Part shown: positions 9,186 through 17,549 of the stretch, piece by piece
Position numbering within the stretch: position 1 is the first letter of the stretch
Layout: every line of letters begins with the position of its first letter
Assembly: GCA_019636615.1 (NCBI GenBank)
Contig: JAHBXF010000002.1
Coordinates: 932,001-996,000 of the forward strand
Reading direction: 5' to 3'
DNA from: Phycisphaeraceae bacterium
GTDB taxonomy: Bacteria > Planctomycetota > Phycisphaerae > Phycisphaerales > UBA1924
Length of the DNA stretch: 64,000 bases
The notes under the pieces: generated by a model
What the model was told of the DNA's origin: nothing
Database searches by the model: none
Seen by the model: only the letters and a program-made list of their open reading frames with translations
Position numbers and translations under genes: made by a program

Positions 9186-10868
9186 ATGAACATCCGCCGC
9201 ACCCCCGTCGCGTCGCTCCTCGTGTGCGCCGCCCTCACGCTCTTCCCGGCCACCCCTCTCGCCTCGGCTGGCGATAACGCCCCCGCCGACCGTCCCCGCA
9301 ACAGCCAGGGTTGGACCGCGGTGATCGACGGCAAAGATGTCGCCGCCCCCGAACTGACCATGGGCTCAGAAGCCACCGTCAGGGCCATCCTCGCCGAGGG
9401 CAAAAACAACAACCAGGTCATGGCCCACCTGCGGTACCTCACGAAAGAGATCGGCCCGCGGCTTACCGGCTCTGCGGCCCTGCAGCGAGCCAACGAATGG
9501 TGCCGCGACCAGTTCGCCTCCTGGGGTTTGGCCAACGCCCACCTCGACCAATGGGGAACCGTCAGCGCCCGCTTCGACCGCGGCCCCTCGTCGGCGAAGG
9601 TCGTCCTCCGCCGCGAACGCCGGGGCGGCGCCGAACCCGCGTACGACTCCCTTCGCACCTTGGAGATCACCACCCTTGCCTGGGCCGCGGGAACCGAAGG
9701 CAAGGTTCAGGGGCCTGTCATCCGTGAGCCCAAGGACGAGGCCGAGTACGCCCAGGTGCGCGATCAACTCAAAGGGGCCTGGGTGCTGGTCAAGGCCCCC
9801 CCGCCCGTCGGGCAGCGCGGCATCCGCGGCGGCATGGGCGCACGCTACACCGCCCTCAACACCGCCCGCAAAAAGGTCGCGGAAGGGGCGGAACTTGACT
9901 CTCTCTCCATCGCCGAACGCCTCGCATTCGAGGATGTCTTGGGTTTCATCACCACCTCCCGCGACGAGCGGGTGTGGACCGGAGCGATCCCCGGCTGGCG
10001 TGAACTCGATGTCGGCACCATGCCCAAAGATGTCCTCATCCAGGTGCGACTCTCTGATTACGACTTCATCAACTCCCGCCTGGCCGACGGCGACACGATC
10101 GAGGTAGAAGCCGACCTGCAGCACACCTTTGAGAAGGGGCCGATCCCCGTCTACAACACCATCGCCGAAATTCCCGGCACCGAGTTCCCCAACGAGTACG
10201 TGATTGTTTCGGCACACCTCGATTCCTGGGACGGCCCCGGCTCCGAAGGCGCGACCGATAACGGCACGGGTTCGGCCGTCACCCTCGAAGCCGCACGCAT
10301 CCTCGCCGCTGTGGGCGCCAAGCCCCGCCGCACCATCCGCTTCATCCAGTGGACCGGCGAAGAGCAGGGCCTCCTGGGCTCACGCGGGTATGTCGAGTCC
10401 CGCTCGGACGAAATGCCCCGTATCTCCGCCGTCTTCGTCGACGACGGCGGCACGAACTACCAGGGCGGCTTCCGCTGCGCCGACCAGATGGTCGAGATGC
10501 TCGCCGCCGCCACCGCCCCCACCAACTACCAGTTCTACAGCGATGTCGATCAACGCTGGATGAACGTCAACATCCGCGGCTCGGGCCCCCGCAACCCGCG
10601 CGGCGGCGGCAGCGACCACGCCAGTTTCAACCGCATCAGCGTCCCGGGCTTTTTCTGGGATGAAACCGGGCGGGCCGACTATGGCTACGGCTGGCACACC
10701 CAGAACGACAAGTTCGAACTCGCCATCGAGGAGTACCTGGTGCAGTCGGCGACGAACACGGCCATCACCGCTTACCGGCTGGCCAGCGCCGACACCCTGC
10801 TCCCGCGGGACCTTCCAGAAGAGGCCGCCGAAACACCCGCACGGGACGACGCCCCGACAACCCCATAA
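9186..10868 (+). CDS. Secreted M28-family zinc aminopeptidase
   Basis: 560-residue exported peptidase with a signal peptide (MNIRRTPVASLLVCAALTLFPAT, cleavage probably after LASA). The M28 catalytic domain shows the co-catalytic zinc ligands in order: SAHLDSWDG (His, Asp), GATDNGTG (bridging Asp), WTGEEQGLLGS (catalytic Glu pair), VFVDDG and a C-terminal GYGWHTQNDK (His ligand). A PA-like insert lies between about residues 130 and 310. It probably digests peptides outside the cytoplasmic membrane. The start follows a GGAG-like site (ACCGGAGTAACACCCTCAACATG). No operon partner. Confidence 0.9.
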   Translation: MNIRRTPVASLLVCAALTLFPATPLASAGDNAPADRPRNSQGWTAVIDGKDVAAPELTMGSEATVRAILAEGKNNNQVMAHLRYLTKEIGPRLTGSAALQRANEWCRDQFASWGLANAHLDQWGTVSARFDRGPSSAKVVLRRERRGGAEPAYDSLRTLEITTLAWAAGTEGKVQGPVIREPKDEAEYAQVRDQLKGAWVLVKAPPPVGQRGIRGGMGARYTALNTARKKVAEGAELDSLSIAERLAFEDVLGFITTSRDERVWTGAIPGWRELDVGTMPKDVLIQVRLSDYDFINSRLADGDTIEVEADLQHTFEKGPIPVYNTIAEIPGTEFPNEYVIVSAHLDSWDGPGSEGATDNGTGSAVTLEAARILAAVGAKPRRTIRFIQWTGEEQGLLGSRGYVESRSDEMPRISAVFVDDGGTNYQGGFRCADQMVEMLAAATAPTNYQFYSDVDQRWMNVNIRGSGPRNPRGGGSDHASFNRISVPGFFWDETGRADYGYGWHTQNDKFELAIEEYLVQSATNTAITAYRLASADTLLPRDLPEEAAETPARDDAPTTP

Positions 10869-11040
10869 ACAGCACGCGACGGATGGGAAGAATTCCTCAT
10901 CAATGGGTAGGAAAAGCCACTTTTCCCGCCTTTCGCGCCACCGGACAGGTATGATGGGCCCCGGGACGAGCCGACGGCGCTCGACCCGGGTGCTTTTTTG
11001 CCGTCAAGGTGTAACCGTTCCATCAGGACCCCCCTGAATC

Positions 11041-12435
11041 ATGCCTTCCGCCTCCACCTCCAAAAAGCCCGCCAAGCCCGCCGCCAAACCCGCGAAGACT
11101 CCTGTCCGCACGACGGGTCTTAGCCAAGGCTCGGGCGAACTGGTCAAGCACCCGATCTTCGACGATCTCGGGTTCCCGACCGACCCCAACAACCTCTACC
11201 GCCAGACGGTCAGCTGCATGCTCACCGCCGCGGACATGATGAACCTGCCTCACCACCTGAAGATCATCCTGGCGCAGCCCAAGAACGAGATCATGGTCAA
11301 CTTCCCCGTCCGCATGGACGACGGTGAGTTCCGTCTCTTCAAGGGTTACCGGGTGCAGCACAACAACGCCCTGGGCCCCTACAAGGGCGGCCTGCGCTTC
11401 CACCACGATGTCCACCTCGACGACGTGAAGAGCCTCGCCTTCCTCATGACCATGAAGTGCTCCCTCGTCGGCGTGCCTTACGGCGGCGGCAAGGGCGGCA
11501 TCAAGGTCGATCCCTACAAGCACAGCAAGTCTGAGATGGAGCGCATCGTGCGCCGGTTCACCACGGCCATCGCGCACCAGATAGGGCCAGATTACGACAT
11601 CCCCGCCCCCGACGTGGGCAGCAACTCGCAGCACATGGCGTGGATCGCCGACACCTACTCCTTCCTCTCCGAAGTCGGCGGGCATCAGCCCGAGGCCGTC
11701 ATCACCGGCAAACCCCTCGAGTTCGGCGGCTCGCTCGGCCGCGAAAAGGCCACCGGCCAGGGCGTCGTCGACACCCTTGTCGAGATGCTCCCCGAGATCG
11801 GCATCGACCTCAAGGGCTGCAAGTTCAGCGTGCTGGGCTTCGGCAACGTCGGCTCGTGGACGGGCCGAATCCTGCAGGACAAGGGCGCGAAACTCATCGC
11901 CGTGATGGACCACACGGGCAGCATCCGCGACGACGGCGGCATCGATGCCCATGCCCTGGCCCTCCACGTCTCCAAGACCGGCGGCGTCGTCGGCTTCAAG
12001 GCCGCGACCTCCATCAGCAAGGACGAGTTCTACAAGACCAAGGTTGATGTCTTTGTGCCCGCCGCGCTCGAGCAGATGATCACCGAGAACGAGGCGAAGA
12101 TTCTCAACTGCAAGGTTGTCGCTGAGGGCGCCAACGCCCCCACCACCCCCGCCGGCGAGCGTGTGCTCGAATCGCGCGGCATCGAGATCCTCCCCGCCAT
12201 CCTCTGCAACGCGGGCGGCGTCACCGTTTCGTACTTCGAGTGGGTTCAGAACAAGAACTGCCACCAGTGGGATCTCGAACGCGTCGACCGCGAACTCAAC
12301 AAGCACATGGTCCACGCCGCTCGCCGCGTGCGCGACGCCCGCAAGAAGTACAAGTGCAACCTGCGCACCGCCGCCTACGTCGCGGCCCTCGAACGGCTCC
12401 AGGCCGTGTACGCCATCCGCGGCCTCTTCCCCTGA
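11041..12435 (+). CDS. Glutamate dehydrogenase (Glu/Leu/Phe/Val dehydrogenase family)
   Basis: 464-residue amino acid dehydrogenase, probably interconverting 2-oxoglutarate plus ammonia and glutamate with NAD(P)H. The substrate domain carries GPYKGGLRFH and the catalytic Lys motif VPYGGGKGGIKVDP. The Rossmann domain has FGNVGSWTGRIL and a C-terminal AEGANAPTTP segment and NAGGVTVSYFEW. The N-terminal 20 residues are Lys/Pro/Ala-rich and unlike the family core; the ATG at 11041 directly follows a GGACCCCCCTGAATC stretch. A strong terminator follows at 12488. Cofactor preference cannot be read with confidence. Confidence 0.92.
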   Translation: MPSASTSKKPAKPAAKPAKTPVRTTGLSQGSGELVKHPIFDDLGFPTDPNNLYRQTVSCMLTAADMMNLPHHLKIILAQPKNEIMVNFPVRMDDGEFRLFKGYRVQHNNALGPYKGGLRFHHDVHLDDVKSLAFLMTMKCSLVGVPYGGGKGGIKVDPYKHSKSEMERIVRRFTTAIAHQIGPDYDIPAPDVGSNSQHMAWIADTYSFLSEVGGHQPEAVITGKPLEFGGSLGREKATGQGVVDTLVEMLPEIGIDLKGCKFSVLGFGNVGSWTGRILQDKGAKLIAVMDHTGSIRDDGGIDAHALALHVSKTGGVVGFKAATSISKDEFYKTKVDVFVPAALEQMITENEAKILNCKVVAEGANAPTTPAGERVLESRGIEILPAILCNAGGVTVSYFEWVQNKNCHQWDLERVDRELNKHMVHAARRVRDARKKYKCNLRTAAYVAALERLQAVYAIRGLFP

Positions 12436-12487
12436 TCCGGGCCGGCATCGACGCGTAGACGCGCCTTCGCGTATCCCGCACCCTTTA

Positions 12488-12511
12488 CCCCCGCCCGCAG
12501 GCGGGGGTTTT
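12488..12511 (+). terminator. Rho-independent terminator after glutamate dehydrogenase
   Basis: Perfect 8-bp GC stem (CCCCCGCC/GGCGGGGG, 12488-12495 and 12500-12507) with a 4-nt loop followed by TTTT. It lies 50 bp after the dehydrogenase stop and before the convergent folB-folK gene. Confidence 0.88.
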
Positions 12512-12547
12512 CAATTCCTGACCGCTCACAACCTACCCCGCCGCGGC

Positions 12548-13423
12548 TCACGCGCCCAGCGCGTTGGGCCGCGGCAAAACCACGTCGGGCCGGGGCTTGG
12601 TCTCTTGTTCGCTGCCCAGTTCTCTTGCCAAGTCGGCAAGGACTTTCTCGCCGGCACCGGGCACACGCACCGCGCCCGCCTCGGCCAGAACCCGGGCCAG
12701 ATATGCCACTTTGAACACTTCAGGGCGCGGCAGGGTGATATCCGCCGCCTCGATCTGCTGCGCTCCCAGCAGGCACAGGTCAAGATCGATGGGCACGCAC
12801 CCCTGCCCTTGGGCACGCCCCATCCGCTCCTCAATCACTTTGAGCCGCCGCCTGATCTCAGCCCCCGGCAGGCACGTCCGCACTCTCACCGCCGCGTTGA
12901 GAAAATCTCCGCCCGCTGACCCGTTGATTGGCCGTGTTTGATACACGCCGGAAGCCCCGGCCAGCCCGCCGATGCCTCTGAGATGTTCCACGGCCTGCAC
13001 GATCTTCGCCGGCGCATCATCGCTGTTTGAGCCGATGGCGATGTACGCATCCTGCATGAGTTCCGCCGCGGTGCGCTCGATGCGCACGCTGATGGCCCTG
13101 GCGAAACGGTCCGCCGCAGGCTTGGTCACTTTCACTTTGGCGCGGCTGACCTGCGGGTGCGCCAGACAGATACCCGCGATGTCGGTCGCCAGAGCCTCGA
13201 TCGTGAACCGCTGCGAAGACTCGACATGCGCCATGACATGGCGGGCGACATGGCTGTAGTTCACCGCGCCCTCCAGCCTGTCCGAGTGTCCGACCGAGTG
13301 CAGATCCGTCTCGAGCGAGAGACTCACGAGGATGTCCTGCCTTGCCCGCCTTTCCCATTCGTTCAGCCCCACCACGCCGCGGACCAGCAGTCTGTCGATG
13401 ATGATCCTGTCCCCGTTCGCCAT
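12548..13423 (-). CDS. FolB-FolK fusion: dihydroneopterin aldolase and HPPK
   Basis: Bifunctional folate enzyme of 291 residues starting at the ATG at 13423, which has a good AAAGGAG site. Residues 1-130 are dihydroneopterin aldolase: IIIDRLLVRGVVGLNEWERRA, VNYSHVARHV, and a Glu-Ala-Leu (IEALATDIA) segment. Residues 133-291 are hydroxymethyldihydropterin pyrophosphokinase: AYIAIGSNSDD, VYQTRPINGSAGGDFLNAAV and PIDLDL. Fusion of consecutive folate-pathway steps is known in several lineages. Oddly, the HPPK signature R-x2-DLD is VPIDLD here: the conserved Arg is Val. Codons in this stretch are clear, so this is not a reading error in translation. Confidence 0.85.
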   Translation of the reverse strand: MANGDRIIIDRLLVRGVVGLNEWERRARQDILVSLSLETDLHSVGHSDRLEGAVNYSHVARHVMAHVESSQRFTIEALATDIAGICLAHPQVSRAKVKVTKPAADRFARAISVRIERTAAELMQDAYIAIGSNSDDAPAKIVQAVEHLRGIGGLAGASGVYQTRPINGSAGGDFLNAAVRVRTCLPGAEIRRRLKVIEERMGRAQGQGCVPIDLDLCLLGAQQIEAADITLPRPEVFKVAYLARVLAEAGAVRVPGAGEKVLADLARELGSEQETKPRPDVVLPRPNALGA

Positions 13424-13637
13424 GCGCAAGGCTCCTTTCAACGCACGCGTGCCCCACCATGGGCACACACGCGACCCAAGGCTAGCCACTGGGGTTCGGA
13501 CGGGGGGACGAAACAGTTTCATTGCTCCGGTCCCCGCCCGCAGCGCACACGTAGACTCGCCCGGCCGCGCCGTTGCTGCTATGCTCAGCCCGTCCCGGTC
13601 GGGGCGGTTCTGAGCATTGAAGCGGGAGCGAGCACAC

Positions 13638-14882
13638 GTGAGAAGGTCCGATTCCGGCTCAGCCGGCCCCAGCGAGCGATCTTTGTTTTCCCGGCTCTTT
13701 CTCGCGCAGGAATCGGGGCTGGTGCTGGTTATCGTGCTGCTGATGATCTCGCTCACGATCTGGGGCGGCACAAAGCCCAAGGTCGAGCGGTTGCCCATTC
13801 CAGATTCCTCCACCCTCGTCACGTCCCCCGACAACTCACAGTTCACCGTGACCGATGCGCAGGGGGACGAGAGGGTTTTCTCGGCCGCGGACGGCTGGGA
13901 ACTGCGCGGCGGCGGCCCCAAGGGCACCCTCTTCCGCTCGCGCGAGGTCAACAAGTTTCTCGACATCGACAACCTGTTCCTGCAACTCGTCTACGCTTCA
14001 TTCATCGCCATCATGGCCGTGGGGATGACCGCGGTGATCGTCACCGGCGGCATCGACCTCTCGGTGGGCTCGATCTACGCGGTGGCCGCGCTCTTTGGCG
14101 CCATGGCCCTTCATTGGCTTCAGGCCTCGGCGTTAGGGGTGCCCTATGGCGCGGCGCGCAGCGCGGGCGGCGCGGGGCTGGCCGTCTCGCTGCTTGTCGG
14201 CGTTGGGGTGTGCGGGGGCGTTGGGGCCATCTGCGGCTTCCTCAACGGCGCGATGATCGTGGGCCTGCGCGTCCACCCGTTCATCATCACCCTGGGCATG
14301 ATGGCGGCCCTCCGCGGGCTTGTCGCCATACCCACCCGGGCGCAGAGCGTGGGCGACTTCCCCGAGGCTTTCACGCGGGGCTTCTTCAAACTCAACGTCG
14401 CGGGCATCAACCCCGTGCCGCCGCTCATCATGCTGGTTGTCGCCATCGCCGGCGCGTTCATCATGGGCCGAACCGTGCTCGGCAGGCGTGTCTACGCCAT
14501 CGGCGGAAACGAGACCGCCGCGACATACGCCGGCATTCCCGTGGGCCGGGTCAAGATCATCATCTACACGCTCATGGGCATGCTCGCGGGGCTCTCCGCG
14601 TGCCTCTATCTCGGGTACCTCGGCGCGGCCGAAACCGCCGCCGGCACAGGCTATGAACTCAAAGTGATCGCCGCCACCGTCATCGGCGGGGCTTCACTTT
14701 CCGGCGGGCGAGGCACCGCGCTCGGCGCGGTGCTGGGCGCGCTGCTCATTCAACTCATCGAGAACGGCATGATCATCCTTGAGGTGAACCAGAACTACGT
14801 GCAGATTGTCATGGGCGCGGCCATCATCATCGCCGTGGTGCTCGACCAACTCAAGATGCGGCTTTTCCCGCTCGGAAGGTAA
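13638..14882 (+). CDS. RbsC-like ABC sugar transporter permease
   Basis: Inner-membrane permease of the BPD_transp_2 / RbsC family (ribose, autoinducer-2 and other sugars). It has around eight to ten hydrophobic segments, the family motif GMTAVIVTGGIDLSVGS, NGAMIVGLRVHPFIITLGMM, and VIGGASLSGGRGT near the end. A periplasmic insert of about 80 residues between the first and second membrane segments (after IWGGTKPKVE) is longer than in typical RbsC. A GTG at 13638 with GGGAG nine bases upstream is preferred over the TTG at 13617. No ATPase or binding-protein gene is adjacent, so partners must be encoded elsewhere. Confidence 0.88.
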   Translation: MRRSDSGSAGPSERSLFSRLFLAQESGLVLVIVLLMISLTIWGGTKPKVERLPIPDSSTLVTSPDNSQFTVTDAQGDERVFSAADGWELRGGGPKGTLFRSREVNKFLDIDNLFLQLVYASFIAIMAVGMTAVIVTGGIDLSVGSIYAVAALFGAMALHWLQASALGVPYGAARSAGGAGLAVSLLVGVGVCGGVGAICGFLNGAMIVGLRVHPFIITLGMMAALRGLVAIPTRAQSVGDFPEAFTRGFFKLNVAGINPVPPLIMLVVAIAGAFIMGRTVLGRRVYAIGGNETAATYAGIPVGRVKIIIYTLMGMLAGLSACLYLGYLGAAETAAGTGYELKVIAATVIGGASLSGGRGTALGAVLGALLIQLIENGMIILEVNQNYVQIVMGAAIIIAVVLDQLKMRLFPLGR

Positions 14883-14925
14883 TGATTCGACCCGTGCACT
14901 CGGCCGGGCATCGTCCACGGTGACG

Positions 14926-15318
14926 CTACCGCACCAGGCCGGAGAGCCCCAGGCACATCATCGCCAGCACCGCCAGCGATGCGAGCACAAAGACGTTCTC
15001 TCGCCTGATGCCAAAGAGCACCGCCGCGGCGCACACACGCGCCACGGGCGTGAGGATGAGCAGCCACAGCCCGATCTGCATCATCGCGCGAGCGTCGCCG
15101 CCCATCGCCGCGTACCACGACTCGATGAACCCCTTGAGTTCCTGCGTCTCGGGCGTGAAAACGCCGAAATCGCGGACACGGCCCATGTGGCTGCGCAGAA
15201 AGTCGCCGGTGCCGAGCACACACACGCCGATCGACATGCCCACGCCCGCGGCGATGACGCGGCTGAGCCGTTCTTCGATCGTCCACCGCGGCTTGCCCGC
15301 CTCTTCGTTGATCTTCAC
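14926..15318 (-). CDS. DUF1634 membrane protein
   Basis: 130-residue protein with three transmembrane segments (around residues 20-40, 75-95 and 105-125), starting with a GTG that overlaps the stop of the upstream TauE/SafE gene (GTGA). DUF1634 proteins are usually encoded beside TauE/SafE transporters, exactly as here, so it is probably an accessory subunit of that transporter. Motifs seen include RVIAAGVGMSIGVCVLG and LLILTPVARV, typical of the family. No biochemical role is established. Confidence 0.82.
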   Translation of the reverse strand: MKINEEAGKPRWTIEERLSRVIAAGVGMSIGVCVLGTGDFLRSHMGRVRDFGVFTPETQELKGFIESWYAAMGGDARAMMQIGLWLLILTPVARVCAAAVLFGIRRENVFVLASLAVLAMMCLGLSGLVR

Positions 15319-16151
15319 AACACCCCCCCCGCGCCCTTGATGATCATCTGCACGCCGGCGAACGCGACAACCCCCGCGAAGATCATCCTGAGCACGTTGG
15401 TGCGCACTTTCGGCAACACCCTGGCCCCGATGAACGAGCCCAGCAGGGCTCCCATCGCCACCGGCACGCACACCTCCGGCACGACCAGCCCCCTGTGCAT
15501 GTAGACAGCCACGCTGGCCGCCGCCGTCACCCCGATCATGAAGTTGCTGGTGGTCGTTGAAACTTTGAAGGGCAGCCGCATGAGCCGGTCCATCGCGAAG
15601 ACTTTCACGATGCCCGATCCGATGCCCACCAGCGCCGAGAGCACCCCCGCCCCGAACATCACACCCATCGCCTGCGGAACCCGGCCGGGCATGTACGGCA
15701 CCGGCCCGTGACTGCCGGGGTATGCCCCGCCAAGGTTCAGACGCATCGCCAGAGGATCAGGCGCCGCTCCGGCTTCGATCGGCTTTGGGGGCCTCCAGGT
15801 TGTTGCGGCCGTATAGAGAAGCACCCCGCCGAAGACCGCAGCGATCACAGCGTTGGGCGTGTACTGGGCAAGAATCGCCCCGGCGACCGCGCCAGCGGCG
15901 GCGAGCACTTCGAGTACCACCGCCACCCGCACGTTGGTAAACCCGACGCGCACAAAGGCCGCCGCCGATCCGCACGACGTTGCGACCACAGCGAGCAACG
16001 AGGCCCCGATCGCGTACCGAAGGTCTACCCCCAGCAGCAGCACCAGCAGCGGGATGATGATCACCCCGCCGCCAAGCCCGGTGAGCGCACCGAGAACGCC
16101 CGCCGCGATCGAACCCCCAAAGACGAGAATCATGAAGGTGAGGGCGGTCAT
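15315..16151 (-). CDS. TauE/SafE-family anion exporter
   Basis: 278-residue membrane protein with about eight helices. The two family repeats are visible: GVLGALTGLGGGVIIIPLL in the N-terminal half and GVLSALVGIGSGIVKVFAM in the second half. The family moves sulfite, sulfoacetate and other organosulfur or small organic anions across the inner membrane. The substrate here is unknown. It is translationally coupled to DUF1634 downstream through a four-base overlap, and 36 bp downstream of the ygfZ-like gene (same strand), so the three could form an operon. Confidence 0.88.
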   Translation of the reverse strand: MTALTFMILVFGGSIAAGVLGALTGLGGGVIIIPLLVLLLGVDLRYAIGASLLAVVATSCGSAAAFVRVGFTNVRVAVVLEVLAAAGAVAGAILAQYTPNAVIAAVFGGVLLYTAATTWRPPKPIEAGAAPDPLAMRLNLGGAYPGSHGPVPYMPGRVPQAMGVMFGAGVLSALVGIGSGIVKVFAMDRLMRLPFKVSTTTSNFMIGVTAAASVAVYMHRGLVVPEVCVPVAMGALLGSFIGARVLPKVRTNVLRMIFAGVVAFAGVQMIIKGAGGVL

Positions 16152-16187
16152 GGGCGAGACGAATATGCGCCGGTCGATGTGAAGAAG

Positions 16188-17474
16188 TCAAGGCCCTTTG
16201 CGGCCGCCGTGCTCCCTCGAATCCCCCGGGCCCGCTTTGCGAGACCAGAAGGCCAACTGAGGCTGCACAACCCCGGAGAGTGAATCGGCACCATCCATCA
16301 CGGCCTTGAGCACCACACCCGGCTCGTGGTGCCCCCACTTCACCTGCCCCAGCGCGATCGCCGCCGAACCCAGCATCGGCGAGAGTGTCGAACTCGTGAC
16401 GATGCCCACGGCGTCTGCGCCGGTTGCCGGCGCCAGGGGTGTCCCGGTCACCGGCTGGCGCGGCAGCCCCGTCGCGGGGTCGGTCTGGTGCTCGAAGCGC
16501 ACAGCGACACACACCTGCTTGGGGTGCCCCCTGGCATCCATCCTCGCCACGATCTCCTGCCCCAGGTAGCACCCCTTGGTGAAGGAGACCCTGTCTTTGA
16601 GCACGCCCGACTCGGCCGGCAGAGAGTCTGTGCCAAAGTCGATGTTGTACAGCGGTGTGCCGGTCTCGATACGCGCGATGTTCAGCGCGTGCCACCCCGC
16701 CGGCCGCAGGCGAACCCGCGAACCAAGGCCGCTGCGGCTCATCGACACGGCTTCGCCCGGCGCTTCGTCGTGCGAGCGGTCGTGACCGGCCTCGATCAAC
16801 TGCTGGTACACCTTCAACGCCTGCGACACCGGAACGACCAGCTCAAGGCCCGTTTCACCGCAGGAATCATCACGAAACACCACGGTCTCGGCCCCGAAGA
16901 GTTGAACCACGCAGGCGCGATCCGGCAGCAGTTCATCAAACGCCGGCCCAGAGGCTTCCGCCCCGTGCGCGTTCTGCGCCACATTCGAGAGAAGTTCCAG
17001 CGATGTCGGGCCGTGCAACGCCAGCCGGTGGGTGCGTTCTGTCCAGTCTGCCAGCGTCACGTCTTCGGCGATGATGTACTTATTGAGTGACCCCAGCGTT
17101 CGTGCCACCGCGTGAACATCCATCTCCAGCAGTGTCCGGGACGGCAGGTCCACGATTCTCAGGTCGCAATCGATTCTCCCTTTCGGGCTCAGCCAGAACG
17201 ACCGCTTCACCCGGAAAGGGGAGAGCGACTTGAGTTCCTGCGTCACCATGCGGTTGAGGAAGTCGATGCGGTCCTTTCCCGAGACCTCGATCACACCCCG
17301 GTGCGGTTGATCGACAAGCACGCAGTGCTTGCGCAGCGACGCGTACTCCATCTCGAGTTCACCGAAACTTTCCACCACCTCCACAGCCTCCCCGGTTTCC
17401 GAGGCTGGGCCGTACGTGAGCACGGCCGCCTCGGCGACCTGGTGCAATCGGCGGATCGGGCTTTGTCTGGCCAT
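16188..17474 (-). CDS. ygfZ: YgfZ/GcvT-like folate-binding protein
   Basis: 428-residue member of the folate-binding YgfZ/GcvT family, which supports Fe-S cluster enzymes using tetrahydrofolate. The diagnostic YgfZ motif K-G-C-Y-x-G-Q-E is present (SFTKGCYLGQEIVARM, about residues 300-315). The N-terminal region has VSGKDRIDFLNRMVTQEL as in GcvT/YgfZ. It is longer than E. coli YgfZ (326) because of inserts between about residues 190 and 260. The ATG at 17474 is the first that keeps the conserved N-terminus. The gene is divergent from the OPT transporter and upstream of TauE/DUF1634. Confidence 0.88.
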   Translation of the reverse strand: MARQSPIRRLHQVAEAAVLTYGPASETGEAVEVVESFGELEMEYASLRKHCVLVDQPHRGVIEVSGKDRIDFLNRMVTQELKSLSPFRVKRSFWLSPKGRIDCDLRIVDLPSRTLLEMDVHAVARTLGSLNKYIIAEDVTLADWTERTHRLALHGPTSLELLSNVAQNAHGAEASGPAFDELLPDRACVVQLFGAETVVFRDDSCGETGLELVVPVSQALKVYQQLIEAGHDRSHDEAPGEAVSMSRSGLGSRVRLRPAGWHALNIARIETGTPLYNIDFGTDSLPAESGVLKDRVSFTKGCYLGQEIVARMDARGHPKQVCVAVRFEHQTDPATGLPRQPVTGTPLAPATGADAVGIVTSSTLSPMLGSAAIALGQVKWGHHEPGVVLKAVMDGADSLSGVVQPQLAFWSRKAGPGDSREHGGRKGP

Positions 17475-17549
17475 GGGTGATGGTACAGCCCCTCGGGCGC
17501 TCAAAGTCGGCCGCCGCCGCGCCTTCTGGGGATCTATCCTCCCGCCCGA

